Source of the DNA: Candidatus Bipolaricaulota bacterium
GTDB taxonomy: Bacteria > Bipolaricaulota > Bipolaricaulia > UBA7950 > UBA9294
Assembly: GCA_026390345.1 (NCBI GenBank)
Contig: JAPLGD010000039.1
Span: 1 to 34,995 of the forward strand
Length of the DNA: 34,995 nucleotides
Reading direction: 5' to 3'
The notes under the pieces were generated by a model. That model made no database searches, was not told the DNA's origin, and worked only from the letters and a program-made list of their open reading frames with translations. Within the stretch, counting starts at the first letter, position 1; each line of letters begins with the position of its first letter. This document shows, one piece after another, positions 1 through 6,748 of the stretch. A program made the position numbers and the translations under genes.

Positions 1-132
1 ACGGTATCCTCCGCGATGGATCTCCTTGCCGAACTGGGCATTGCGCGTGAGTTCACGGGCAAGCGTCGAAACCGCTTGTTTGTGTATGACCGCTATCTCG
101 CCATCCTCAACGAGGGCACGGAAGCTCCATAG
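1..132 (+). CDS. Fic-family protein, C-terminal end only (partial)
   Basis: The first frame is open from the window edge and encodes 43 residues before TAG. It ends in a winged-helix-like segment with TGKRRNRLFVYDRYLAILN followed by EGTEAP, which is the typical last stretch of Fic/DOC proteins that carry a C-terminal winged helix. Fic proteins usually transfer AMP from ATP to a hydroxyl side chain of a target protein; the catalytic HPFxxGNG loop would lie upstream, outside the window, so activity cannot be judged. The next recognisable sequence runs on the opposite strand and is degraded, so this gene seems to close an upstream unit. The identification rests on the tail motif alone. Confidence 0.8.
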   Translation, partial: TVSSAMDLLAELGIAREFTGKRRNRLFVYDRYLAILNEGTEAP

Positions 133-327
133 GACACCTGGTCCCCGACGGCTTCCTTCTCTTGATGACGCCATCCAGCGAATCGGCGTAGGCCGGCTTC
201 AACTGCCTGCGCTTCCGCCCGGGCGATCTCTTCGTCCGTGACGGGGCGTACGATCTCCGGGAATGACGAGGCACGATGCACGGGCCGGTATTGACCCATG
301 GCATCGAAGTCGGCGGCGACGGTCTCG
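93..327 (-). pseudogene. remnant of PflX-type radical SAM protein (C-terminus only)
   Basis: Read on the minus strand, about 48 residues match the C-terminal end of the putative pyruvate formate-lyase activating enzyme family (PflX-like radical SAM): a DFDAMGQYRPVHRASSFPEI stretch, then VRPVTDEEI and EAGLRRF (about 180-321). In full-length members this MxQYxP...xEIxRxxTxEE block closes the protein. The radical SAM CxxxCxxC core should lie at higher coordinates, but that region instead holds the unrelated cupin gene on the other strand. The frame also runs about 28 residues past the usual end and overlaps the Fic stop. I read it as a decayed leftover. It could alternatively be a short gene that captured this tail, which is less likely. 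Confidence 0.5.
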
Positions 328-471
328 CCCTGGCGGACAAGGGGGCGAAAAGGGAGAGCGGGAACACCTTTTTGGTCTACGATTCTCGTGCTGGCAGGAC
401 GAAGGGGCTGGCGGGGGCAGACGTCCGCGACGAGCATGAATGCCGGAAAGAGCAGGCAGGAGGTAGCCGCC

Positions 472-846
472 TTGCAGAAGCCCGAGTACGTCATCCAGAC
501 GGACGTCAAGTTCGGCGGACTCGAACGGATCTCCGTCGGAGCCCTTGTCGCCGCGTGTCCTCACGACTGGTTCAACCAGACCCTGTGCCGGGTCAATGAG
601 TCCGTCGTGCGGCTCGGGGTCTTCAAGGGTGAGTTCCACTTCCACAAGCACGATCGGGAGGATGAGTTCTTCTACGTCGTGAGTGGGCGTCTGTTCGTCG
701 AGCTCGAGGGTCGCGTGGTCGAGCTAGGCCCGAATGAAGGCGTGATGGTGCCGCACGGCGTCGTGCACAGAGCCGGCCGCGTCACACTCCATTACCTGGC
801 GGATCCTGAAGGCAACGCCATCGAGATCCAACGTTGGGAGCGCTAG
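472..846 (+). CDS. single-domain cupin protein
   Basis: This 124-residue protein has both cupin motifs: motif 1 with HFHKH, a downstream Glu (EDEFFYVVSG) and closing Gly, and motif 2 with PHGVVH. The His and Glu residues are those that bind a metal in the small double-stranded beta-helix family. I chose the TTG start because AGGAGGT sits 7 nt upstream of it; an ATG at 436 in the same frame has no ribosome binding site. Single-domain cupins are often sugar epimerases, isomerases or sensors. Being the first intact gene before a UDP-sugar epimerase and glycosyltransferases, a sugar-related role is plausible. The fold is sure, the substrate is not. Confidence 0.82.
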   Translation: MQKPEYVIQTDVKFGGLERISVGALVAACPHDWFNQTLCRVNESVVRLGVFKGEFHFHKHDREDEFFYVVSGRLFVELEGRVVELGPNEGVMVPHGVVHRAGRVTLHYLADPEGNAIEIQRWER

Positions 847-897
847 CGAAGCGGCTCTTGCCTACTTCCAACGCGCCTTCCTGCGAACGGGAGGGTG

Positions 898-987
898 ATG
901 AGGCACTACAATGCGCCAGGACTCGCGATCCGCGGATTGCCTGCGGCTCGGCCTGAGGCTGGGCTGATGTACCGGCGGCAGGGGTGA
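898..987 (+). CDS. possible 29-residue peptide with lasso-leader-like spacing
   Basis: A 29-codon frame starts with ATG behind a GGGAGGG that is closer than usual (about 3 nt). Its TGA stop lies 7 nt before the TTG of the epimerase, so translation could be coupled. The peptide begins MRHYNAPGLAIRG, which fits the spacing YxxPxLxxxG of lasso-peptide leaders bound by PqqD-like (B1/RRE) proteins, and a PqqD-like gene follows 1.1 kb downstream. Against it: no Thr at the usual position, no Asp/Glu for a lasso ring, and the motif is short enough to arise by chance. Treat as a candidate only. Confidence 0.25.
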   Translation: MRHYNAPGLAIRGLPAARPEAGLMYRRQG

Positions 988-994
988 ACCTGAC

Positions 995-2041
995 TTGAAG
1001 ATCTGTGTTACAGGCTGCGCGGGGTTCATTGGTGCGTACGTCGTGACGTGCGCACTCCGCGCTGGCCTGTCTGTCGTCGGCGTCGACAACCTTAGTGCAG
1101 ACTACGATGTCCGTCTCAAAGAGTGGCGCCTCAAGCGCCTCCTGAGCGAGCCGGGGTTCCGCTTCTGCCGAACGGATCTCACGGATTCGAGCGCCGTGAG
1201 GCGCCGAATGGAGAAGGCGCTTGCGACCGACGGACGCGCGGGCGCGGTCATCCATTTGGCAGGGCGCGTCGGCCTGCGTCGCAGCCTCGAAGATCCCTCC
1301 GCGTGCTACGAGTCGAACGTGGGAGGAACGCTCAATCTCCTGGAGTCGTGCCGACGAATCGGTGTCCCTCGAGTCGTCCTGGCATCCACAGCGGCCGTGT
1401 ACGCCGAACCCCAAGGGCAGGATGCCCTCCCGGAGATGCTGCCAGATGCCGTCGGTATGTTTGGGCAGCCTTCCGTGGACTCGCCGTACGCGGCGTCGAA
1501 GCGGGCCGCCGAGCAGTTGATCCACTCGTACTACACGACGTACGGGATCGATGCCGTCGTGGCCCGGCTCTTCACGGTCTACGGCCCCGCCGGGCACCCA
1601 GAGATGAGCGTCTTTCGATTCGTTCGAGCGATCAGCGGCGACGAGCCGGTGGAGATCTACGGTGACGGAACCCAGCGCAGGGACTTTACGTACGTCGAGG
1701 ATGTGGCTCGGGGGCTTGTCGCCGCGACTCGGCTGCCCGGGTTTCACGTGGTCGATCTCGGGACGGGAACGCCAATAGCGCTCTTGAAGGTCGTCGATGC
1801 CCTTGGTGCGATCATGGGCCGCACGCCGCGGATTCGCTACCTTCCGGCCCATCCAGCAGAAGTCGTCGACCGCGGAGCGGACGTCGACCGCACGGAGGGG
1901 ATCCTCGGATGGGTTGCCGCAACGCCGCTCGATGCAGGGCTGAGGCAGTGCGTGTCCTGGTTCGAGGAGAATCGTGGATGGGTGACGTCTCTCAACTTGG
2001 GCGAGCCGTACCACACGGAGAGGATCGCGCCGGATCGCTGA
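995..2041 (+). CDS. UDP-glucuronate/UDP-glucose 4-epimerase-like extended SDR
   Basis: This 348-residue extended short-chain dehydrogenase has the NAD-binding TGCAGFIG at residues 6-13, catalytic Ser/Thr near 131-132 and the Tyr165-x3-Lys169 pair (SPYAASK). IHLAGRVGLRRSLEDP resembles the IHLAAxAGVRxSxxxP signature of UDP-glucuronate 4-epimerases (CapI type). The family inverts C4 of a UDP-sugar through a bound NAD-keto intermediate. The start is TTG, with an AGGGG/GGGGTG element about 7 nt upstream. It probably makes the sugar donor for the glycosyltransferases that follow. The exact UDP-sugar cannot be told from sequence; a 4,6-dehydratase is less likely given the active site and length. Confidence 0.85.
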   Translation: MKICVTGCAGFIGAYVVTCALRAGLSVVGVDNLSADYDVRLKEWRLKRLLSEPGFRFCRTDLTDSSAVRRRMEKALATDGRAGAVIHLAGRVGLRRSLEDPSACYESNVGGTLNLLESCRRIGVPRVVLASTAAVYAEPQGQDALPEMLPDAVGMFGQPSVDSPYAASKRAAEQLIHSYYTTYGIDAVVARLFTVYGPAGHPEMSVFRFVRAISGDEPVEIYGDGTQRRDFTYVEDVARGLVAATRLPGFHVVDLGTGTPIALLKVVDALGAIMGRTPRIRYLPAHPAEVVDRGADVDRTEGILGWVAATPLDAGLRQCVSWFEENRGWVTSLNLGEPYHTERIAPDR

Positions 2042-2097
2042 GGGTCCTCGTCCGCTGTAGAATCGCGCGACAGGGTCGATCAAGAAAGGGGCAAGCT

Positions 2098-2553
2098 ATG
2101 GGGCCCGGGCCACGGTACATCCCGAACCAAGACGACATTGCTGCGCGGGTGCTTGACGGCGAAGCCATCATGATCAACCTGGCGAAAGGCATCTACTACA
2201 GCCTCGATGGCGTCGGAGGAAGGATTTGGGAGCTCTTGGAGGAGGGAAGGAGCGCGGCGGAGATGGCCGACGCGATCGCCCTCGAATTCGACGTGACGGC
2301 GGAGCGTGTGCGGGCCGACGTCGACCGGATCCTCCGGGAGCTCGAGGCGGAGGACGCTCTGCGGACCGTCCCCGTCGGTGCCCCGCCTTCCAAGACGACG
2401 CCCCGTGCGCGACTCGCCGCGAAGCGCCCGTATCGAGAACCGAAGCTCACGGTGTACCGCGACATGGCCGACCTGCTTGCCCTCGAACCCCCGACTCCGG
2501 GAACTGACCAGGAGGATCTCTGGGAAGGCTTCGAGACGAAGGCAGATGGCTAG
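2098..2553 (+). CDS. PqqD-like peptide-binding protein with conserved leader-like tail
   Basis: Residues 1-90 of this 151-residue protein form a PqqD-type domain (IPNQDDIAARVLDGEAIMIN, then GIYYSLDGVGGRIWELLEEG, and a helical end typical of RiPP recognition elements). Such domains bind leader peptides and present them to modifying enzymes. A linker rich in Ala, Pro and Arg (91-110) leads to a tail starting KRPYREPKLTVYRDMADLLA at 109. That tail resembles the PxLxxYxDMxxLLxLDPI element attached to, or found beside, other PqqD proteins, and its Y112-x2-P115-x-L117 spacing mimics lasso leaders. AAAGGGG lies 6 nt before the ATG. With two HprK-like genes and a nucleotidyltransferase downstream, it is likely the substrate-recruiting part of the cluster. 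Confidence 0.85.
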   Translation: MGPGPRYIPNQDDIAARVLDGEAIMINLAKGIYYSLDGVGGRIWELLEEGRSAAEMADAIALEFDVTAERVRADVDRILRELEAEDALRTVPVGAPPSKTTPRARLAAKRPYREPKLTVYRDMADLLALEPPTPGTDQEDLWEGFETKADG

Positions 2554-2571
2554 CCCCCGCGGTGCTATGAA

Positions 2572-3291
2572 ATGCCCGACGATGTGAAACCGCCATCGGT
2601 GAGTTGCATCATCCCGGCCTTCAACGCCGCGCCGTTCGTCGGAGAGGCCATCGAAAGCGCTCTCGAGCAGACCCATCCTCCACAAGAGATCCTTGTCGTC
2701 GATGACGGTTCTACGGATCGCACCGCGGACGTCGTGCGATCATTCGGCACGAGACTCGCCTACTTGCATCAACGTCACCTCGGGGTGGCCGCCGCGATGA
2801 ACGCAGGGGTTCGTGCGGCTTCCGGCACGCACATCGCCTTCCTCAACGCGGACGACCTCTGGCGCCCGGAGAAGCTGGCGCGGCAGACGACGCGGCTCGT
2901 CGAGCGCGCCGACGTCGACCTTTGCTTCACGCAGTACCGCAACTTCTGGGTTCCTGAGCTGGCTGAGGAGGAAGGGCTCCACCAAGGACGCTCCCTCTCC
3001 CAACCGATCTCAGGGTGGAGTGCCTCCACGCTCTTGACCCGCCGAGAGACGTTCGGACGCTTCGGCCTCTTCCAGGAGAGCGCGGCGCAGCAGCACGTGG
3101 AGCTCGTTTGGGCTCTGCATGCCGCGCAGCAGGGCGCGATTGTCGACGTCATCCCCGAAGTCCTCATGGATCGTCGACTGCACCCGGGGAACCTCTCCCG
3201 GAGATGGACCATGGACGATGACTTCTTCAAGCTCGTCAGGACCTGGCGCGACTTCAGGCGGACGGAGAAGGAGGCGTCGGATGAGGAGTGA
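2572..3291 (+). CDS. family 2 glycosyltransferase
   Basis: A 239-residue GT-A fold enzyme. VSCIIPAFNA opens the nucleotide-binding half, VVDDGSTD (about 42-49) is the classic GT2 signature, and NADD (about 92-95) is the metal/nucleotide-binding DxD-type site. HPGNLSRRW near the end is a usual GT2 element. No membrane segment is visible, so it should work at the inner face of the membrane or in the cytosol, moving a sugar from an NDP-sugar to an unknown acceptor. The gene sits 18 nt after pqqD with only a weak ribosome binding site, so it may depend on coupling. Its last 11 nt overlap a small frame that has a strong ribosome binding site. Confidence 0.88.
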   Translation: MPDDVKPPSVSCIIPAFNAAPFVGEAIESALEQTHPPQEILVVDDGSTDRTADVVRSFGTRLAYLHQRHLGVAAAMNAGVRAASGTHIAFLNADDLWRPEKLARQTTRLVERADVDLCFTQYRNFWVPELAEEEGLHQGRSLSQPISGWSASTLLTRRETFGRFGLFQESAAQQHVELVWALHAAQQGAIVDVIPEVLMDRRLHPGNLSRRWTMDDDFFKLVRTWRDFRRTEKEASDEE

Positions 3292-3391
3292 GATCGACAG
3301 GAGGCCGGATCATCCAAACGCCTCTTGGCGGATTTCGTGCGGACGGGAAGCAGCCCGACGGCTTGAGCGAGGAGACAGCCGATGCGCGTGA
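3281..3391 (+). CDS. possible 36-residue small protein bridging GT2 and GT4
   Basis: A small frame begins with ATG inside the last codons of the GT2 gene. AAGGAGG sits 6 nt upstream, one of the best ribosome binding sites in the cluster. It ends 10 nt inside the next glycosyltransferase gene. The peptide starts MRSEIDRRPDHPNASW, is rich in Arg, and has Ser and Cys residues near the end (SCGREA...GDSRCA). I recognise no family. It could be a translated coupler carrying ribosomes across the 90-nt gap, or a peptide substrate of the PqqD/kinase system. It could also be chance, since a GAAGGAGG within Lys-Glu codons is easy to obtain. Confidence 0.35.
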   Translation: MRSEIDRRPDHPNASWRISCGREAARRLERGDSRCA

Positions 3392-4506
3392 TGTTCTGGT
3401 CATCGGTCTTTGCCCCGTCGATCGGAGGAGTGCAGACCATGGCGAGCAGCCTGTTGCTTGCCTTGCGGGAGCGCGGCCACGAGTTCCTCGTGATCACGCA
3501 GCGTGACACTCCCGACCTGCCCGTGGAAGACCAGTACGAAGGCATTGCTGTCCATCGTCTTCCGGTTGCCGCAATTCTGACTGACGTGGATCGACTGATG
3601 AAGGCCCGACGGGAGGTCGTTCGACTGAAGTGCGAGTTCGACCCCGATCTCTTCCACACGGCTGCGCTGAGTGCCAACGACTTCTTCCATCTGACGACCC
3701 TGACAGCGCATCCGGCTCCCTGGCTCGTCTCCCTTCTCGGTGCGTGGCCGAGAAGCTGCGATTCGTTCTTCCACAAGGCCCTCACCCACGCTGATTGGGT
3801 CGTCGCCTGTTCGGCCGCGACGTTGCGGTTGGGCTGCGACCTGGCCCCGGAGATCTCGTCTCGCTCCTCGATCATCTACAACGCACAAGAGCCCATCCCT
3901 GTGCGTCCGCGGCCATTGGGGTTCGATCCACCGGTGTTGCTCTGCCTCGGAAGGCTCTCTCGGGAGAAGGGTGTCGACGTCGCGCTTGCCGCCTTCGCCC
4001 ACGTTCTCGAACGCTTTCCCGAAGCTCGGCTTGTCATCGCCGGCGACGGCCCGGAGCGAGACGCGCTCGAGCGTCAGGCGGAAGAACTGAGCATGGGTGG
4101 TGCCGTTCAGTTTCTGGGATGGGTGCCGCCGAACGACGTGCCTGCGCTCATCAACGCGGCGTCTGTCGTGCTCCTGCCTTCTCGAGAGGACGCCTTTCCC
4201 CTGGTCGGCCTTCAGGCGGCTCTCATGGGGCGTCCGACCGCGGCGAGTTGCGTCGGAGGCATCCCCGAGATGATCGTGGACCGCGAGACAGGCCTTCTCG
4301 TCGAAAGGGAGGATCCAAGGGCATTGGCAGGTGCCGTCGAGAGCCTGCTCGAACGCCCTGACGAAGCGCGCCGGATGGGAGAAGCTGCGCGAAGGAGGGC
4401 ACGCGAGGTATTCAGCTTCGACAAACACGTCGGGGCCTATGACGAGTTGTATCGAACGCTCGTGCGCAACGGGTGCACGACGAACGGCCGCGGGCGATCC
4501 TCATGA
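3382..4506 (+). CDS. family 4 glycosyltransferase, copy A (altered EX7E motif)
   Basis: A 374-residue GT-B enzyme. The N-terminal half starts MRVMFWSSVFAPSIGGVQ, with the glycine loop that faces the acceptor; GRLSREKG (190-197) and AGDGPE (220-225) are the donor-binding elements of GT4. The usual EX7E motif reads D270...Q278, so both acidic positions differ from the canonical form. GAGGAGA lies about 7 nt before the ATG. The next two genes are clear paralogs, alike even at the DNA level at their 5' ends. The fold and family are secure. Donor and acceptor are unknown, and the lost second Glu, which normally holds the donor ribose, makes reduced or altered activity possible. Confidence 0.88.
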   Translation: MRVMFWSSVFAPSIGGVQTMASSLLLALRERGHEFLVITQRDTPDLPVEDQYEGIAVHRLPVAAILTDVDRLMKARREVVRLKCEFDPDLFHTAALSANDFFHLTTLTAHPAPWLVSLLGAWPRSCDSFFHKALTHADWVVACSAATLRLGCDLAPEISSRSSIIYNAQEPIPVRPRPLGFDPPVLLCLGRLSREKGVDVALAAFAHVLERFPEARLVIAGDGPERDALERQAEELSMGGAVQFLGWVPPNDVPALINAASVVLLPSREDAFPLVGLQAALMGRPTAASCVGGIPEMIVDRETGLLVEREDPRALAGAVESLLERPDEARRMGEAARRRAREVFSFDKHVGAYDELYRTLVRNGCTTNGRGRSS

Positions 4507-4528
4507 CCTCAGCGGCGGGAGTTCGGCC

Positions 4529-5635
4529 ATGCGAGTGATGTTCTGGTCGTCGGTCTACTGGCCCCACATCGGAGGGGTCCAGGTCTTGGCCCGCCACCTC
4601 TTGCCCGCGCTCGCTGCGCGAGGGCACGAGGTCATCGTCGTGGCCGAGCAGGACCCGCCTGACCTCGCCGCGCAGGAAGACGTCGACGGAATCAGAATCC
4701 TCCGCTTCCCCCTCACTCTCGGGCTGCGAGATATCGACCGACTGACGGACATTCGGCGGGATCTTGCGGACCTACGGCGGCGCTTCGCCCCTGACCTGTG
4801 CCACACGGTGGCCCTCGGCGCGACGGACGTCTACCAGCGGATCACGCAGGATCCGGAGCGTCCTACACCTATTTTGGTCTCGCTTTTCGGGCATTGGCCT
4901 TCGCAGTACACGAGGTTCCTTTCCGGCACGCTGGAGCGAGCCGATTGGATTGCCTGCGATTCGGCGCAGACGCTTGAGTATTCGTACTCGGTCGCCCCGG
5001 GCGCGACGGCACCCCGCTCGGTCATTCGCAATGCGGTTGATGTTCCCACCGTCGTGCCGGCGCCGCTTCCCGATGTGCCCCGATTGCTCGTTGCGGGTCG
5101 CCTTTCCCGTGAGAAGGGAGTGGACCTGGCGCTGCGTGCCTTTGCCCTGGTCTTGCGGCGGTGTCCGTCGGCCCGATTGACCGTGGCTGGCGACGGGCCG
5201 GAGCGCCCCGCCTTAGAGCGATTGGCGACCGAGCTAGGAATCAGCGAGGCAGTGGAGTTCCTCGGCTGGACCGCCCCGGATGAGATCCCCACCCTACTCA
5301 ACGCCGCGTCGGTCCTCGTGCTGCCTTCGCGGGCAGACTCCTTCCCGCTGGTCGGCCTCGAGGCGGCGCTCATGGAGCGTCCGGTCGTCGCGGCCGCCGT
5401 CGGTGGGTTGCCCGAGATGATCGTCCACGAGGAAACCGGAATCCTGGTCAACGCGGAGGATCCGGGCGCGTTGGCGACCGCGGTGGTTCGCCTGATCGAG
5501 GATCCCACGTGGTCCGTGAGACTCGGCCGTGCCGCACGGCAACGGGTGCAAGAGCGTCATCGATTCTCCGACCTCATCGATGCGTATGACGAGCTGTACC
5601 AGCGGGTTGCGCATCGAAGCAAGGGGAGGCCATGA
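4529..5635 (+). CDS. family 4 glycosyltransferase, copy B
   Basis: A 368-residue paralog of the preceding gene. It shares MRVMFWSSV at the start, GGVQ, LVAGRLSREKGVDLAL for donor binding and FLGWTAPDEIP. EX7E reads D270...E278, keeping the second acidic residue and replacing the first by Asp. GGGAG lies about 7 nt before the chosen ATG; this start also aligns exactly with copies A and C, whereas upstream in-frame starts would lie in copy A coding sequence. The gap to copy A is 22 nt. It should transfer a sugar from an NDP-sugar, like its neighbours, possibly as a later step in building one oligosaccharide. Confidence 0.88.
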   Translation: MRVMFWSSVYWPHIGGVQVLARHLLPALAARGHEVIVVAEQDPPDLAAQEDVDGIRILRFPLTLGLRDIDRLTDIRRDLADLRRRFAPDLCHTVALGATDVYQRITQDPERPTPILVSLFGHWPSQYTRFLSGTLERADWIACDSAQTLEYSYSVAPGATAPRSVIRNAVDVPTVVPAPLPDVPRLLVAGRLSREKGVDLALRAFALVLRRCPSARLTVAGDGPERPALERLATELGISEAVEFLGWTAPDEIPTLLNAASVLVLPSRADSFPLVGLEAALMERPVVAAAVGGLPEMIVHEETGILVNAEDPGALATAVVRLIEDPTWSVRLGRAARQRVQERHRFSDLIDAYDELYQRVAHRSKGRP

Positions 5636-6741
5636 TGCGCATCCTCTTCTGGTCCGCGGCGTTTTGGCCCGGCATCGGGGGTGTGCAGAGCGTCGGAGGA
5701 CGACTTGTCCGTTCTCTGTCCGACCGCGGCCACACAATCCACGTGGTGGCGGAGCAGACGTCGGCGAGGATCCCTTTGCAGGAGACCCACGAAGGTGTAG
5801 CGATCACGCGGCTTCCGCTCACCTGGCGGGAACGACAGGGCCTCGACGCCGTGGCCGATGTCGTGCGCACCGTCCGGGAGGTCAAGACGGGGTTCCAGCC
5901 GGATCTCGTCCACATCCACGGCACAAGCGACAGCGATTTCTTCCACCACGCGACGGCGTCCGCTCACCGCGCCCCTCTCCTCGTCACGCTTCACGGTCTG
6001 TGGCCACGGGAGAGGCAGGCGCTCGTCCGACGCACGTTGGAGGCCGCCGATTGGGTGGTCGGGTGCTCGCAAGCCGTTCTCGACGAGGGCCGTCGGCTCG
6101 TGCCGGCGATCGCGACGCGGTCGTGCGTCCTCTATGCCGGGACGATGCCTCCGGTGACGCCCTCTCGGCCGCTGCCGTTCGATCCGCCACGGCTGCTCTT
6201 CCTGGGAAGGCTCTCTCCGGAAAAGGGCGCGGACCTTGCCCTGGAAGCGTTCGCCCACGTCGCAGAGAGGGTTCCGGCGCTGGAGCTTCTCGTCGCGGGG
6301 GACGGAGGCGAACGCGGCCCTCTAGAACGGCGCGCGGCGGAACTGGGTTTGAGCGAGAAGATCCGCTTCCTTGGATGGGTCGATCCCAAGAACGTTTCGG
6401 GACTTCTCAACCGTGTGACGCTCGTCCTGGTCCCGTCTCGCCAGGAGGCGTTCGGGCAAGCCGCGCTCGAGGCAGCGACTGTGGGGCGCCCGGTTGTCGC
6501 CAGCGCCGTGGGAGGACTGCCGGAAATCGTCCGCCACCGCGAGACCGGGCTCCTGCTGGACTCTCGGTCGGCGCAGACGTGGGCGGACGAGATCGTGCGT
6601 CTCCTCGAGTGTCCGGAAGCGGTGGCCGACATGGGGCGCAGGGCGCAAGCGGATGCGCGCACGCGGTTCGACTGGACGGCGACGGTGGACGCGACGGAAG
6701 CTCTGTACGTGCGGATGGTGCAGGCATTCGCGGAGGGGTGA
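5635..6741 (+). CDS. family 4 glycosyltransferase, copy C (canonical EX7E)
   Basis: The third tandem copy also has 368 residues. It begins MRILFWSAAFWPGIGGVQ, has HIHGTSDSDFFHH in the acceptor half, and FLGRLSPEKGAD for donor binding. EX7E is intact, E271...E279, so this is the copy most surely active. The stop of copy B overlaps the start by one base (TGATG). A preceding ATG at 5632 is possible, but GGGGAGG is 5 nt from the 5635 codon and only 2 nt from the other, and the paralogs start with MR. It is followed 7 nt later by the first kinase-like gene, so glycosylation and kinase genes are in one transcription unit. Confidence 0.88.
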   Translation: MRILFWSAAFWPGIGGVQSVGGRLVRSLSDRGHTIHVVAEQTSARIPLQETHEGVAITRLPLTWRERQGLDAVADVVRTVREVKTGFQPDLVHIHGTSDSDFFHHATASAHRAPLLVTLHGLWPRERQALVRRTLEAADWVVGCSQAVLDEGRRLVPAIATRSCVLYAGTMPPVTPSRPLPFDPPRLLFLGRLSPEKGADLALEAFAHVAERVPALELLVAGDGGERGPLERRAAELGLSEKIRFLGWVDPKNVSGLLNRVTLVLVPSRQEAFGQAALEAATVGRPVVASAVGGLPEIVRHRETGLLLDSRSAQTWADEIVRLLECPEAVADMGRRAQADARTRFDWTATVDATEALYVRMVQAFAEG

Positions 6742-6748
6742 AACCGCC

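Noticed and set aside
907-912. TACAAT before the epimerase as a promoter.
   Set aside because: No -35 at a workable distance, and it lies within the small candidate frame.
2058-2063. TAGAAT upstream of the PqqD gene as an internal promoter.
   Set aside because: No -35 hexamer and no TG extension; the gene is close enough to its neighbour for cotranscription.
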